Shown here piece by piece: positions 7,576 through 17,061 of a stretch of 34,244 bases of DNA. The position numbers were made by a program, and so were the translations under genes. Source of the stretch: Sphingomonadaceae bacterium (lineage in GTDB: Bacteria; Pseudomonadota; Alphaproteobacteria; Sphingomonadales; Sphingomonadaceae); assembly GCA_947375105.1 (NCBI GenBank), contig CANCET010000016.1:1-34244 (forward strand). Direction: 5' to 3'. The notes beneath the pieces were generated by a model. That model was not told where the DNA came from. It did no database searches and saw only the letters and a program-made list of their open reading frames with translations. Position 1 is the first letter of the stretch. Each line of letters opens with the position of its first letter.

Positions 7576-9072
7576 TCAGTCTTCCAGCTGGCGCAGCAGC
7601 GTGCGCACATCGCCGTCCATGTCGGCATCGCGCGTGCGCAGTTCCTCGATCAGGCGCACCGCGTGGATCACGGTGGAGTGATCGCGCCCGCCGAACTTGC
7701 GGCCGATCTCGGGGTAGGAGCGCGGCGTGAGCACCTTGGCGAGGTACATCGCCACCTGGCGCGGACGGACGACCGCGCGGGCGCGGCGCTTGCTGGCCAT
7801 TTCGGTGCGGTCGACCCGGTAGAACTGGCATACCATGCGCTGGATCTCGTCGATCGTGATCCGGCGGCGGTTGGCCGAGAGGATATCGGTGAGCTGTTCT
7901 TCGGCCAGCTGGAGCGAGACCGGCTGGCCGGTCAGCTGCGCATAGGCGATCAGCTTGTTGAGCCCGCCAACGAGCTCGCGCACGTTGCGATTGATGGTGC
8001 GGGCAAGGAACTCGATCACGTCCGCCGGCACTTGCGTGCTGGTGAAGCGCGCAAGGCGGTGTTCGAGGATCTTGCGGCGCAGGTCGATGTCGGCCGGCTG
8101 GATATCGGCGACAAGGCCCATCGAGAGGCGCGAAAGCAGGCGCTGTTCAACGCCGTCCAGGGCTTGCGGTGCACGATCGGCAGCAACCACCAGGCGCTTG
8201 CCCGCGCTCATCAGCGCGTCGATCGTGTGGAGGAATTCCTCCTGCGTGCTGGCCTTGCCGATGATGAACTGGATATCGTCGACGAGCAGCAGGTCGAACC
8301 CGCGCAGCCGTGCCTTGAATTCCAGCATTTCATTCGAGCGCATGGCCTGCACGAACTCGATCATGAAGCGCTCGGCCGAGCAGTAGAAAATGCGCGCACC
8401 CGGACGGGCAGCGGCATAGGCGTGGCCGATGGCATGAAGCAGGTGCGTCTTGCCCTGCCCCGTCGCGCCCTTGAGGTAGAGCGGCGAGAACTGCGGCGTT
8501 TCCAGCGCGGCCATGCGCTGCGCGGCATTGACCGCGAGCACGTTGGCGGTGCCCGAAACGAATTCGGCAAAGGTCAGCGAAGGATCCAGCCCGGTGACCG
8601 CGGCATCGGCGCTGAGCGGCGTGGCCGCCTGGCGCTGCATTGGCGTGATCGGCCCGGTGTCGTTGGCGGGCATTCCGCCCATCCGCAATTCAGGCATGGC
8701 GCGGCGGCGCGGGTGGACGGTGATTCGGACCTGGCGCACTTCCGAACGCGCGATCTTCCACGCGAGCGAAAGCCGGTCGGCAAAACGATCGGCCACCCAG
8801 TTCGCGGAAAACTCGGTCGGCAGGAACAAGTCGAGCGTGCCGGTTTCCTTGCAAAACGAGCCGACCTGAATGGGCTTGATCCACTGGCTGTGCAGTTGCG
8901 GGCCAAGGTCCTTCTTCAGGCCCTGACTGATATCGGCCCAATCTGCCGCAAGATCGAGCGCTTCCTGGTCCTCGATCATCGCGCTTTCACGTACCTTTCT
9001 CCCCGGTGGGGCATCAGCCCCCTGGGCTGCAGCGCCCCGACCGCCGCTCCCTGTAAATTCATCCATTTTCAC
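7576..9072 (-). CDS. dnaA: Chromosomal replication initiator DnaA
   Basis: LYLKGATGQGKTHLLHAIGHA..LLLVDDIQFIIGKASTQEEFLHTIDAL...KFGGRDHSTVIHAVRLIEEL (DnaA signature). Alternative start at 8979. Confidence 0.97.
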   Translation of the reverse strand: MKMDEFTGSGGRGAAAQGADAPPGRKVRESAMIEDQEALDLAADWADISQGLKKDLGPQLHSQWIKPIQVGSFCKETGTLDLFLPTEFSANWVADRFADRLSLAWKIARSEVRQVRITVHPRRRAMPELRMGGMPANDTGPITPMQRQAATPLSADAAVTGLDPSLTFAEFVSGTANVLAVNAAQRMAALETPQFSPLYLKGATGQGKTHLLHAIGHAYAAARPGARIFYCSAERFMIEFVQAMRSNEMLEFKARLRGFDLLLVDDIQFIIGKASTQEEFLHTIDALMSAGKRLVVAADRAPQALDGVEQRLLSRLSMGLVADIQPADIDLRRKILEHRLARFTSTQVPADVIEFLARTINRNVRELVGGLNKLIAYAQLTGQPVSLQLAEEQLTDILSANRRRITIDEIQRMVCQFYRVDRTEMASKRRARAVVRPRQVAMYLAKVLTPRSYPEIGRKFGGRDHSTVIHAVRLIEELRTRDADMDGDVRTLLRQLED

Positions 9073-9450
9073 GCGCCGCTGTCCTCAACCCGATGGCCCG
9101 CTACAGCATCCCCCTGCCGCAGGCACAAACCTACCCCGCACCGGGAAGCACCTTTGCCCCCGGTCATGAAACTCGCGAATGTCGTGACCCCGAAGGCATC
9201 GCGGACCTGCTGAGGCAGGGCCCACGCCGCATCGGGAAGCCTTGTCTATTGGCCTTGGGGAGGGATTCGCAAGCGCTGAGCCGCAAAAAAACTGAAATAA
9301 AGAATCTTGACGCCCTAAACGTGGCGGAAATCAATCAATGCGTTGAAAACATTGAAATTTCCCATGTACGCCTCGCGAATCGGCGGAAATCTGCGACTTG
9401 TGCATGACAAGGCCGCGTTCGGACCGGCGACACACCGCGTAACACGGGTG

Positions 9451-9490
9451 AAACAAAACGCGGCCGGTGCCAAAGGCACCAGCCGCGTTC
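9451..9490 (-). terminator. Rho-independent terminator downstream of rpsT
   Basis: Minus strand reads AACGCGGCTGGTGCCTTTGGCACCGGCCGCGTTTTGTTTC: long stem plus T-rich tail. Confidence 0.8.
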
Positions 9491-9536
9491 CGTAAATTTG
9501 CATAAGAGCGCTGCCGAGGAGCAGCGCCGCCGCGAA

Positions 9537-9797
9537 TCAGAGCGAAGCGACTCGCTTCGTCAGGCGCGACATCTTGCGTGCGACGGTGTTCTTGTGGAGC
9601 ACGCCGCGGGCAACACCGCGCGCCAGCTCGGGCTGGGCAGCATGCAGGGCTTCAGCCGCAGCGGCCTTGTCACCACCTGCGATCGCGGTCTCGACCTTCT
9701 TGACGAAGGTGCGGATGCGCGAGAGGCGGTTGCCGTTGATTTCGGCGCGGTTGGCATTGCGACGGATGCGCTTACGGGCTTGCGGCGTATTGGCCAT
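9537..9797 (-). CDS. rpsT: 30S ribosomal protein S20
   Basis: [43 protein letters not shown]...[19 protein letters not shown]. Confidence 0.98.
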   Translation of the reverse strand: MANTPQARKRIRRNANRAEINGNRLSRIRTFVKKVETAIAGGDKAAAAEALHAAQPELARGVARGVLHKNTVARKMSRLTKRVASL

Positions 9798-9981
9798 GTC
9801 TGTCCTGTTTCAAGAGCCGGAACCGCAAGCGAATGCGGGTGGCAGGTAATCTGGTAACCCCGGCAAAGCCCGACAGGACTCTCCGGAAAGCGCGGCCCTT
9901 AGCTGCGGCGTGCCGAATCGTCAACCGGTGAGTCGTCCGCGCAGGCGCGCAAACCAGCATACCCGGGCGCGCAGGACCGGA

Positions 9982-11439
9982 TCATGCCAGTCTCGTGAAC
10001 CTGACCTGCAATCCGTCGCGCGGCTTGGGGATCGGCCAGGGCTGCCATGCGGGCTGGTAGCCCGGCTCGACCTCGACTCGGTAGCGCGTGAGGATATGGT
10101 GGACGAGCAGCTTGGTCTGCATCGTTGCAAAGTGCAGCCCCAGGCACATGTGCGCGCCGCCGCCATAGGGGATCCAGGCATATTTGTGCCGCGCCGCGAC
10201 CGCCTCGGGCGTGAAGCGCAGGGGATCGAAGCGCTCCGGCTCGGGCCAGAGCGCCGGATCGGCGTGCACGGCGGACGCGCTCACATCGACATCGGTTCCG
10301 GCGGGAATGCGGAAGCCCCGGAAAGTGAAATCCTTCATCGCCCGGCGCGGGGTCGAAGGCACCGGCGGCATGATCCGCAGCGCCTCCTTCATCGCCATTT
10401 CCGCCAGCTCCAGTTTGCCCAGCGCGTCGAAGCCAAGGGGAACACCATCGCCGCCAGCCGCCGCACGTGCCTCGGCGCGCAGCTTTTCCTGCCAATCCGG
10501 GTTCGACGCGAGATGCCAGATCAGCGTGGTGAACGAGCTGGTGATGGTATCGTGCGCGGCCATCATCAGGAAGATCATGTGATCAACCACGACATCCTCT
10601 GGCAGCAGTTCGCACCCATCTCCATTGGCGCCCTCCTCGCCCGCATTCTCACGGCGGGCGAGCGCGAACTGGCTGAACATGTCCTGCCCGGGATTGGCGC
10701 GGCGCTCGCGCAGCAGACCGGTGAAATACTCCACCATCAGTTTGCGCCCGGCATAGCCCCTGCCCATCGCGGTGAACGGCAGCGGCCGGCGAATCGGCGC
10801 GACGGCCGCCTGCACCATATCGACAAAAGCCTTGTTGAGCCGGTCTGCCTCAGGCCCGAATGGCAGGCCAAGGAAGCTCGTGGCCGCCGTCTGCAAGGTC
10901 AGCGCCTTGATCGCCGGGTAGAACTTGCGCGGCCCTTCGCCCCAGGCCTCCACGCCGCGCGCGATATCGGTGTTGAGCTGGTCGCAGTAGTGCCGCATCG
11001 GCTCGGGCTTGAACGCGATCGACAGCGCGCGCCGGTCTGCGCGGTGCGCTGCGAAGTCCATCAGCATCAGCCCGCGCGGAAACAGCAGATTGAGCACCGG
11101 GCCCCAGCCCTGTTCGGACGAGAAGATCTTGTCGCGATCGAACAGGACCAGCTCGTTCGCGTCCGGCCCGATCAGCACGACCTGCCGCCGCCCGAACCCG
11201 CGCGTACGATAGACATCGCCATGCTTGGCGCGCATGCGCCGCGCAAAGCCGATCGGATCGGCCAGCAGCTGGAAGGTGGTGCCCAGCACCGGCCAGCCAT
11301 CCTCGCCGGGAATCGAATCGAGTTCGCGCTCGTCGTTCAGGCGGATCCAGTGCGGATTGCCGCGCTCGGACTGCGCATCATGCGGACGGATGGATTGCGT
11401 GCGGATGGTTTGCGTGGGGGGGGCTGCCAGACTGGCCAT
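9982..11439 (-). CDS. Cytochrome P450
   Basis: I-helix AAHDTITS, K-helix EALR, PERF (ERFDPLRF) and heme loop WIPYGGGAHMCLGLHFA. Confidence 0.95.
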   Translation of the reverse strand: MASLAAPPTQTIRTQSIRPHDAQSERGNPHWIRLNDERELDSIPGEDGWPVLGTTFQLLADPIGFARRMRAKHGDVYRTRGFGRRQVVLIGPDANELVLFDRDKIFSSEQGWGPVLNLLFPRGLMLMDFAAHRADRRALSIAFKPEPMRHYCDQLNTDIARGVEAWGEGPRKFYPAIKALTLQTAATSFLGLPFGPEADRLNKAFVDMVQAAVAPIRRPLPFTAMGRGYAGRKLMVEYFTGLLRERRANPGQDMFSQFALARRENAGEEGANGDGCELLPEDVVVDHMIFLMMAAHDTITSSFTTLIWHLASNPDWQEKLRAEARAAAGGDGVPLGFDALGKLELAEMAMKEALRIMPPVPSTPRRAMKDFTFRGFRIPAGTDVDVSASAVHADPALWPEPERFDPLRFTPEAVAARHKYAWIPYGGGAHMCLGLHFATMQTKLLVHHILTRYRVEVEPGYQPAWQPWPIPKPRDGLQVRFTRLA

Positions 11440-11461
11440 GACCTTGCTCCAGTGTGCGCGT

Positions 11462-11491
11462 TTAACCGTCCGGTTAATGACACACCTGTCA
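11462..11491. promoter_or_regulatory. Adjacent inverted repeats upstream of the P450 (TTAACCG-TC-CGGTTAA and TGACA-CACC-TGTCA)
   Basis: Direct reading: 7-bp arms with a 2-bp centre, followed immediately by 5-bp arms with a 4-bp centre, in the hemH-P450 intergenic region. Confidence 0.65.
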
Positions 11492-11497
11492 GTAAAG

Positions 11498-12511
11498 TCA
11501 AATCCAGCCGGCGAGCTCCCTGCGCACCAGCGCCTCGAGCATATCCATGCCCGCCTCGCTGGCATTGAGGCAGGTGAGCGCGGCGAAATGCGTGCCGCCC
11601 GCCGCCTCGAAATCCTCGCGGCCGCGGATGCCGAGCTCCTCGATTGTCTCGAGGCAATCGGAGGAGAAGCCGGGCGCGGCGATGACCATGCGGCGAATAC
11701 CGTTCGCGCCTTGCACCTTGATCACGTCGTCGGTGGCAGGTTCGAGCCACTTCGCCCGCCCGAAGCGCGACTGGAAGCTGGTCGCCACCTTCAGCTCCGG
11801 GTGCGATTGCGCGAAGGTTTCGCCCAGCAGGCGCGCCGTCTTGTGGCAGTGGCAGTGATAGGGATCGCCGAGCCGCAAAGTCCGCTCGGGCATGCCATGG
11901 AAGCTCAGCACCAGCAGTTCGGGCGCGAAATCCAGCGCATCGATCTGCCGGGCGAGATCCTTGTGCAGCGCCGTGATGGCAAGCGGATCATCGAAATAGG
12001 GGGGCAAGGTGCGCAGTGCGGACAGGCGGCGGCGATCCTTGATCCAGTTCGCCATGGCATCGAGCGCGCTCGCCGTCGTCGCGCCGGAATACTGCGGATA
12101 GAGCGGCGCGACCAGAATGCGCTCGCAGCCATCGGCCAGCAGCCTGTCGAGTTCAGCGGCCATGGCCGGCTTCTGGTAGCGCATGGCGTGGCGGACGATC
12201 GCGGCGTCACCCAGCCGCGCCTGCAGCGCGCGGGCCTGCGCGGCGGTGTGGAACGCGAGCGGTGAGCCTTCCTCGGTCCACACCTGGCTATAGGCATGCG
12301 CCGATTTCCTCGGCCGCGTGCGCAGCACCAGTCCGCGCAGGATAGGCTGCCAGAAGATCTGCGGGATTTCCACCACGCGGCGATCGGACAGGAATTCGGC
12401 GAGATAGCGCCGCACGGACGATTCATCGGGCGCGTCGGGCGTGCCGAGGTTGACCAGAAGCACTCCGATCTTGCCAGTCAGGATCCGGGGGTGGTCGGCA
12501 GGTTGGTCCAT
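11498..12511 (-). CDS. hemH: Ferrochelatase
   Basis: GVLLVNLGTPDAP...RRYLAEFLSDRRVVEIP...YPQYSGATTASALDA...LVLSFHGMPERTLRLGDPYHCHCHKTA. Confidence 0.97.
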   Translation of the reverse strand: MDQPADHPRILTGKIGVLLVNLGTPDAPDESSVRRYLAEFLSDRRVVEIPQIFWQPILRGLVLRTRPRKSAHAYSQVWTEEGSPLAFHTAAQARALQARLGDAAIVRHAMRYQKPAMAAELDRLLADGCERILVAPLYPQYSGATTASALDAMANWIKDRRRLSALRTLPPYFDDPLAITALHKDLARQIDALDFAPELLVLSFHGMPERTLRLGDPYHCHCHKTARLLGETFAQSHPELKVATSFQSRFGRAKWLEPATDDVIKVQGANGIRRMVIAAPGFSSDCLETIEELGIRGREDFEAAGGTHFAALTCLNASEAGMDMLEALVRRELAGWI

Positions 12512-12519
12512 GGCGCTGG

Positions 12520-14808
12520 TCAGAGCCCTTCGGAAAGCAGGGGAAGGCGGCGGAAGCGAAGCCCTGTGGCAGAAAACAGCGCGTTGGCAATGGCCGGTGC
12601 GACTGCAGTGGTGGCAAGCTCGCCGGGATCGAACGGTTGCTCGTCGGTTTCCGCAAAGGCAATATCAACCTTCGGGCAATCGGCGAGCAGCGGCAGGCCC
12701 AGTTGCGACAGGCGGCCCGCAGTCGGCAGGCCCGCGGCATAGCCGGTGCTGCCGCCAATCGCCTGTGCCAGCGCAAACAGCATGCCGCCTTCGACCTGCT
12801 GGCGGGCCACGTCGACATTCACGATCCGCCCGATGTCGACCCACGCCGAAAGCTGGTCGACCCGGATGGCGCCTTCGTCCTGACGCGCAGTGGCGACCAC
12901 CGCGATGAAGCCGCTACGCAGGCCTTCGGGCCCGGCAAGGTCCATGCGGTGGCAGGCGATGCCCTGCCCCGAGGCATCGGCCCCGCCGCCCCACATCGCC
13001 AGCCGCGCCGCGCCGACCAGGCAGGCGGCGAGGCGCGGCTGCCCGGCCAGCATGCCGATGCGGTAAGACAGCGGCTCCGCCCCGCCGAAATGCGCGCATT
13101 CATCGATGAAGCTCTCGGTGACAAAGGCGCTGTAGCCATGCGCGTTGCCGCGATAGCGCGCCGTTGGCAGCGGCAACGCGACCGGCACGTGATCGACCGC
13201 GCGCTCCGGGATCGCATAGAGCGGCATCGCCCCTTCGCAAGCGAGCGGATCGGCGCGGCCGTTTGCGGCTGCCTGTGCGTCCAGCGTGTCCAGCCCATCC
13301 AGCAGCCGCCCGCCTGCCTCGATCGCGGTGGCAGGCAGCGCCATGCGCGTGCGCCAGCCGAGCAATTGGCGCTTGTCCGGACCGATGGACGCCGAAACCA
13401 GTGCCGAAACCGGCGTGCGCGGATAGCCCGCGAGCGATTCCTCCCAGCGCGACCACGTGAGCTGCACCGGACGGCCCAGCGCCTTCGCGATCGAGACCAC
13501 CTCGACCGCGATGCGCGCATCGAGCCGCGCGTCGAAGCTTCCGCCCGCGTGCATCGGATAGACGATCACGTTGCGGCGCGGCACTCCGGCAGCGCGCGCT
13601 GCCTGCCGGCGCACCAGTTCGGGCGCCTGCGTGGCAAGCCAGACTTCCAGCTTGTCGCCCGTCAGCCGCGCCGTGGCAGTCGCGGTTTCCAGCGGGGCAT
13701 GGAGCGCAGGCTCGATATCATAACGCGCGGTGAGGCTCGGTTTGGCGAGCAGCGCATCGGGATCGCCCTCGGCCATGATGCGCGTGGCCGCGCCCCGCCG
13801 CAGCGCGGTATCGATGCGATTTTCAAGCGCGCCCGAATCCGCGATGCGCCCGGCAGCGTGGAAGCGCGGCTCCATCGCGAGCACGGCCTTGTGCGCGGCG
13901 TGCCAGGTCTTGGCGGCAGCGGCGACCCAGCGCTTGGCATGGACCACCCCGACAACGCCCGGCACTTTGCCTGCCGCTTTGCGATCAAAGCTGGAGAGGA
14001 CCGTATCGCCCTGCGGGCCGTGCACGATCGCCGCATGGACCATCCCCGGCACGCGAATGTCGCCTGCGAAGACAAAACTGCCATCGGCCTTGGCGGGCAG
14101 GTCGAGCCTGGGAAAGCGCGGCCGCGCGCCGTCCAGAAACTGGCCGGGCCGCTCCATCGGCGGTTCGGCGCGCAGCGCCGGCGGTTCGGGCGGATCATAG
14201 TGCACCGCGTCCGCGATCAATGCCGCAAAGCCGAGCTTCTGCTTGCCGTTCACGACGAAGTGCCCGGCCGTGTCGAGCGTTTCCCAGCCCACGTTCCACT
14301 TGGCCGCCGCCGCCTGCATCAGCATCGCGCGCAGGCCCGCCGCCGCCGCGCGCAAGGGCGCCTCGAATGCCGCGAGCGCGGTGCCCTCGGCGGTGATCAT
14401 CATCGGCTCGCGCTCGGCATGCATGCGCGCCAGCCAGTCGCCGGGCGAATCCGCCAGCGCGGGCAGGTAGCGCGGTTGCCACAGCGGGGCCCAGCGCGCG
14501 GCCAGCACCGGATCGCCGTAGACCGGGCTCGGCGGTGCAGGTTCGACGCCCACGCGCTGCCAGTCCGCGCCGAGTTCCACCGCGACGATCTGCGCCATCA
14601 GCGTGGTGATGCCCTGCCCCATCTCGCACACCGGCACGGCCACGTTCACCGATCCATCGGCAGCGAGGCGGATGAAGCTGTCGAACACGTGCTCGCCCGG
14701 CCCTGGCACCAGCGCCGTGGCATAGCGGCGCGGCGAAAGCGCGAAGAGGGCCAGCAGCGCCCCCGCGCCGCCGGCGCCGATCAGCAGGCCCCGCCGGGTG
14801 AGGCGCAT
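12520..14808 (-). CDS. Xanthine dehydrogenase family molybdopterin-binding subunit (isoquinoline 1-oxidoreductase beta-like), Tat-type leader
   Basis: MRLTRRGLLIGAGGAGALLAL Tat-like leader; VPVCEMGQGITTLMAQIVAVELGADW; VVGVVHAKRWVAAAAKTWHAA; C-terminal PGELATTAVAPAIANALFSATG. Confidence 0.9.
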   Translation of the reverse strand: MRLTRRGLLIGAGGAGALLALFALSPRRYATALVPGPGEHVFDSFIRLAADGSVNVAVPVCEMGQGITTLMAQIVAVELGADWQRVGVEPAPPSPVYGDPVLAARWAPLWQPRYLPALADSPGDWLARMHAEREPMMITAEGTALAAFEAPLRAAAAGLRAMLMQAAAAKWNVGWETLDTAGHFVVNGKQKLGFAALIADAVHYDPPEPPALRAEPPMERPGQFLDGARPRFPRLDLPAKADGSFVFAGDIRVPGMVHAAIVHGPQGDTVLSSFDRKAAGKVPGVVGVVHAKRWVAAAAKTWHAAHKAVLAMEPRFHAAGRIADSGALENRIDTALRRGAATRIMAEGDPDALLAKPSLTARYDIEPALHAPLETATATARLTGDKLEVWLATQAPELVRRQAARAAGVPRRNVIVYPMHAGGSFDARLDARIAVEVVSIAKALGRPVQLTWSRWEESLAGYPRTPVSALVSASIGPDKRQLLGWRTRMALPATAIEAGGRLLDGLDTLDAQAAANGRADPLACEGAMPLYAIPERAVDHVPVALPLPTARYRGNAHGYSAFVTESFIDECAHFGGAEPLSYRIGMLAGQPRLAACLVGAARLAMWGGGADASGQGIACHRMDLAGPEGLRSGFIAVVATARQDEGAIRVDQLSAWVDIGRIVNVDVARQQVEGGMLFALAQAIGGSTGYAAGLPTAGRLSQLGLPLLADCPKVDIAFAETDEQPFDPGELATTAVAPAIANALFSATGLRFRRLPLLSEGL

Positions 14809-15773
14809 CAGCTTTGCGTGTCCAGCCAGGCCAGCACTTTGGCAGCGATGGCGGCGAAAATGTCCGCCGACGGTCCGTCACCCGCGGCTGGCGGAGTACC
14901 GGCATCGCTTTCCTGGCGGATCTTGAGATCCAGCGGAACCCGGCCGAGGAACGGCAGACCCATCGTTTTCGCGGCCGCTTCCGCGCCGCCCTGGCCGAAC
15001 GGATCGCTGCTCTCGCCGCAATGCGGGCAGACATAGCCTGCCATGTTCTCGACCATGCCGATCAGCGGCACATCGCCCTGCTCGAACAGCCGGATCGCGC
15101 GCGCGGCGTCCATCAACGCAAGGTCTTGCGGGGTGGAGACGATCACCGCACCCGCCGGCTTGTGTTTCTGCAGCATTGTCAGCTGCACGTCGCCCGTGCC
15201 CGGCGGCAGGTCGACCACGATGATCTCCGCATCGCCCCAATGCGCATCGATCAACTGGCCAAGCGCGTTACCGGCCATCGGTCCGCGCCACGCGATCGCC
15301 TGCCCGGGCTGCACGAGGTGCCCCATCGAAAGCATCGGCACGCCCCACGGGCTCGACACCGGATGCATCTTCTGCCCTTCGGCCTCGGGCTTGCGGCCTT
15401 CGGTCGCCAGCAGGCGCGGCTGCGAAGGGCCGTAGATGTCGGCATCGACAAGGCCGACCTTGCGCCCCAGCCGCGCCATGGCGACCGCGAGATTGGCCGA
15501 AAGCGTCGATTTGCCGACGCCGCCCTTGCCCGAACCCACTGCGATGATGCGGCGCGTGACCCGCTCTGCGGTCATCCCCACGCGCACTTCGGCGGCGCCG
15601 GCCGCGCGTGCGGCCTCGCGCACTTTGGCCTCGAGCGCATCGCGGCCCGCGCGGTCGAGCCCGCTCACTTCGAGGATGATCGCGGCGGTCTCGCCATCCG
15701 CCCGCGCTGTCTGCAATCGCGCGCCGGCGGCCATGCGGACCGCCTGTTCCAGTGCCGTCTGATCGAGGCTCAA
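14808..15773 (-). CDS. Mrp/ApbC family Fe-S cluster carrier P-loop ATPase
   Basis: IIAVGSGKGGVGKSTLSANLAVAMARLGRKVGLVDADIYGPSQPRLL...VDLPPGTGDVQLTMLQ...MVENMAGYVCPHCGESSDPFGQGGAEAAA. Start uncertain (TTG near 15773; track ORF extends to 15848). Confidence 0.94.
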   Translation of the reverse strand: MSLDQTALEQAVRMAAGARLQTARADGETAAIILEVSGLDRAGRDALEAKVREAARAAGAAEVRVGMTAERVTRRIIAVGSGKGGVGKSTLSANLAVAMARLGRKVGLVDADIYGPSQPRLLATEGRKPEAEGQKMHPVSSPWGVPMLSMGHLVQPGQAIAWRGPMAGNALGQLIDAHWGDAEIIVVDLPPGTGDVQLTMLQKHKPAGAVIVSTPQDLALMDAARAIRLFEQGDVPLIGMVENMAGYVCPHCGESSDPFGQGGAEAAAKTMGLPFLGRVPLDLKIRQESDAGTPPAAGDGPSADIFAAIAAKVLAWLDTQS

Positions 15774-15926
15774 TGCCGTATTCCCGTTTCTGCGGGGCCA
15801 ATGCCCCAACGGGCGTCCCCTAGCAGAGGAATTTTGGCAGTGAGACACTGTTTTTAACCGCAGAGCGTACCTATAGATGAACGCATGATTTCTAATCGTG
15901 GACGAATGGCGCAGATCGGCCTTGCC

Positions 15927-17060
15927 ATGGCCGGCAAGAAGAGCCCCTGGGGCTCGGGCGAGACGGGGGACGGCGAGCCTTCGGGCGATCCGGCGGACGA
16001 GGGCGGCAGCCCCGGCTCCGCCCCCGGCGCTGCGCCTTCTCCGCAGCGGGGTGGAAGCGGCCCGCGCAATCCCTGGCTGCCACCGAGTTCGGGCGGTGAC
16101 GCGCGCCGCAAACCAAGCCTCGAAGACTTGTTCCGTCTGCGCGGCGGCGGCGGTGGTGGTGGCGGTGGCTCAGGCTTTCGCCTGCCGCAGCGCCCCGGCG
16201 GCGGATCATGGGCGCCTGTAGCCATCGGCGCGGTGGTGCTGCTCTGGCTCGGCACCAGCATGGTCCACCGGATTTCCCCGCAGGAAAAGGGCGTGGTCAC
16301 CACCTTCGGCGCTTATAGCCATACCATCGATTCCGGCGTCTCGTTCACGCTGCCCTGGCCGATCCAGGCCGTCTCGATCGAAGACGTCACCTCGATCCGC
16401 CGCGATTCGATCCCCGAGGGCGATGGCGAACGGCTGATGCTGACCGGCGACCAGAACCTCGTCGATCTCACGTATCTCGTGCGCTGGAACATCAAGGATC
16501 TCAAGCTCTACACCTTCCAGCTCGCCGAACCCGATGCGACGGTGAAGGAAGTGGCCGAAGCCGCGATGCGCCAGTCGATTGCCGAAGTGTCGCTCAACGA
16601 TGCGATGGGCTCGGGCCGCGCCTCGATCGAGGCCAATGTGCGCGAGCGGATGCAGCGCATTCTCGATGCCTACCGTTCGGGTGTGAAGATCCAGGGCGTG
16701 GAGATCAAGAAGACCGATCCGCCAGCCAAGGTGGTCGATGCCTTCAAGGAAGTGCTCGCCGCCCAGCAGGACGCGCAGAGCGAAGTCAATCGCGCCGAAG
16801 CGCGCGCCCAGCAGCTCATCCAGGGCGCGCAGGGCGAGGCGACCGCCTTCGACAAGGTCTATGCCCAGTACAAGCTCGCGCCGGAAGTGACGCGGCGGCG
16901 CATGTATTACGAGACGATGGAACGCGTGCTCAGCCAGACCGACAAGGTGATCGTCGAAACGCCGAACGTGATGTCGTATTTGCCGCTGCCGGGGATCAAG
17001 CAGACCCCGCCTGCCGACACGACCGTCAGTTCCGCGCCGAACTCCGGGGAGCACCGCTGA
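15927..17060 (+). CDS. hflK: FtsH protease regulator HflK
   Basis: Gly-rich N-terminus, single TM, SPFH domain (QEKGVVTTFGAYSHTIDSGVSFTLPWPI...). Alternative start at 15885. Confidence 0.95.
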   Translation: MAGKKSPWGSGETGDGEPSGDPADEGGSPGSAPGAAPSPQRGGSGPRNPWLPPSSGGDARRKPSLEDLFRLRGGGGGGGGGSGFRLPQRPGGGSWAPVAIGAVVLLWLGTSMVHRISPQEKGVVTTFGAYSHTIDSGVSFTLPWPIQAVSIEDVTSIRRDSIPEGDGERLMLTGDQNLVDLTYLVRWNIKDLKLYTFQLAEPDATVKEVAEAAMRQSIAEVSLNDAMGSGRASIEANVRERMQRILDAYRSGVKIQGVEIKKTDPPAKVVDAFKEVLAAQQDAQSEVNRAEARAQQLIQGAQGEATAFDKVYAQYKLAPEVTRRRMYYETMERVLSQTDKVIVETPNVMSYLPLPGIKQTPPADTTVSSAPNSGEHR

Positions 17061-17061
17061 A

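Noticed and set aside
5955-7628. 557-aa ORF overlapping the DAACS symporter
   Set aside because: Same strand in another frame, Arg/Ala-rich, no domain; the symporter frame is unambiguous.
9910-11568. 552-aa plus-strand ORF opposite the P450
   Set aside because: Shadow ORF of the P450 with no recognisable domain.
12637-15036. 799-aa plus-strand ORF opposite the molybdopterin subunit and Mrp
   Set aside because: Arg/His-rich antisense artefact; the minus-strand frames carry clear family motifs.
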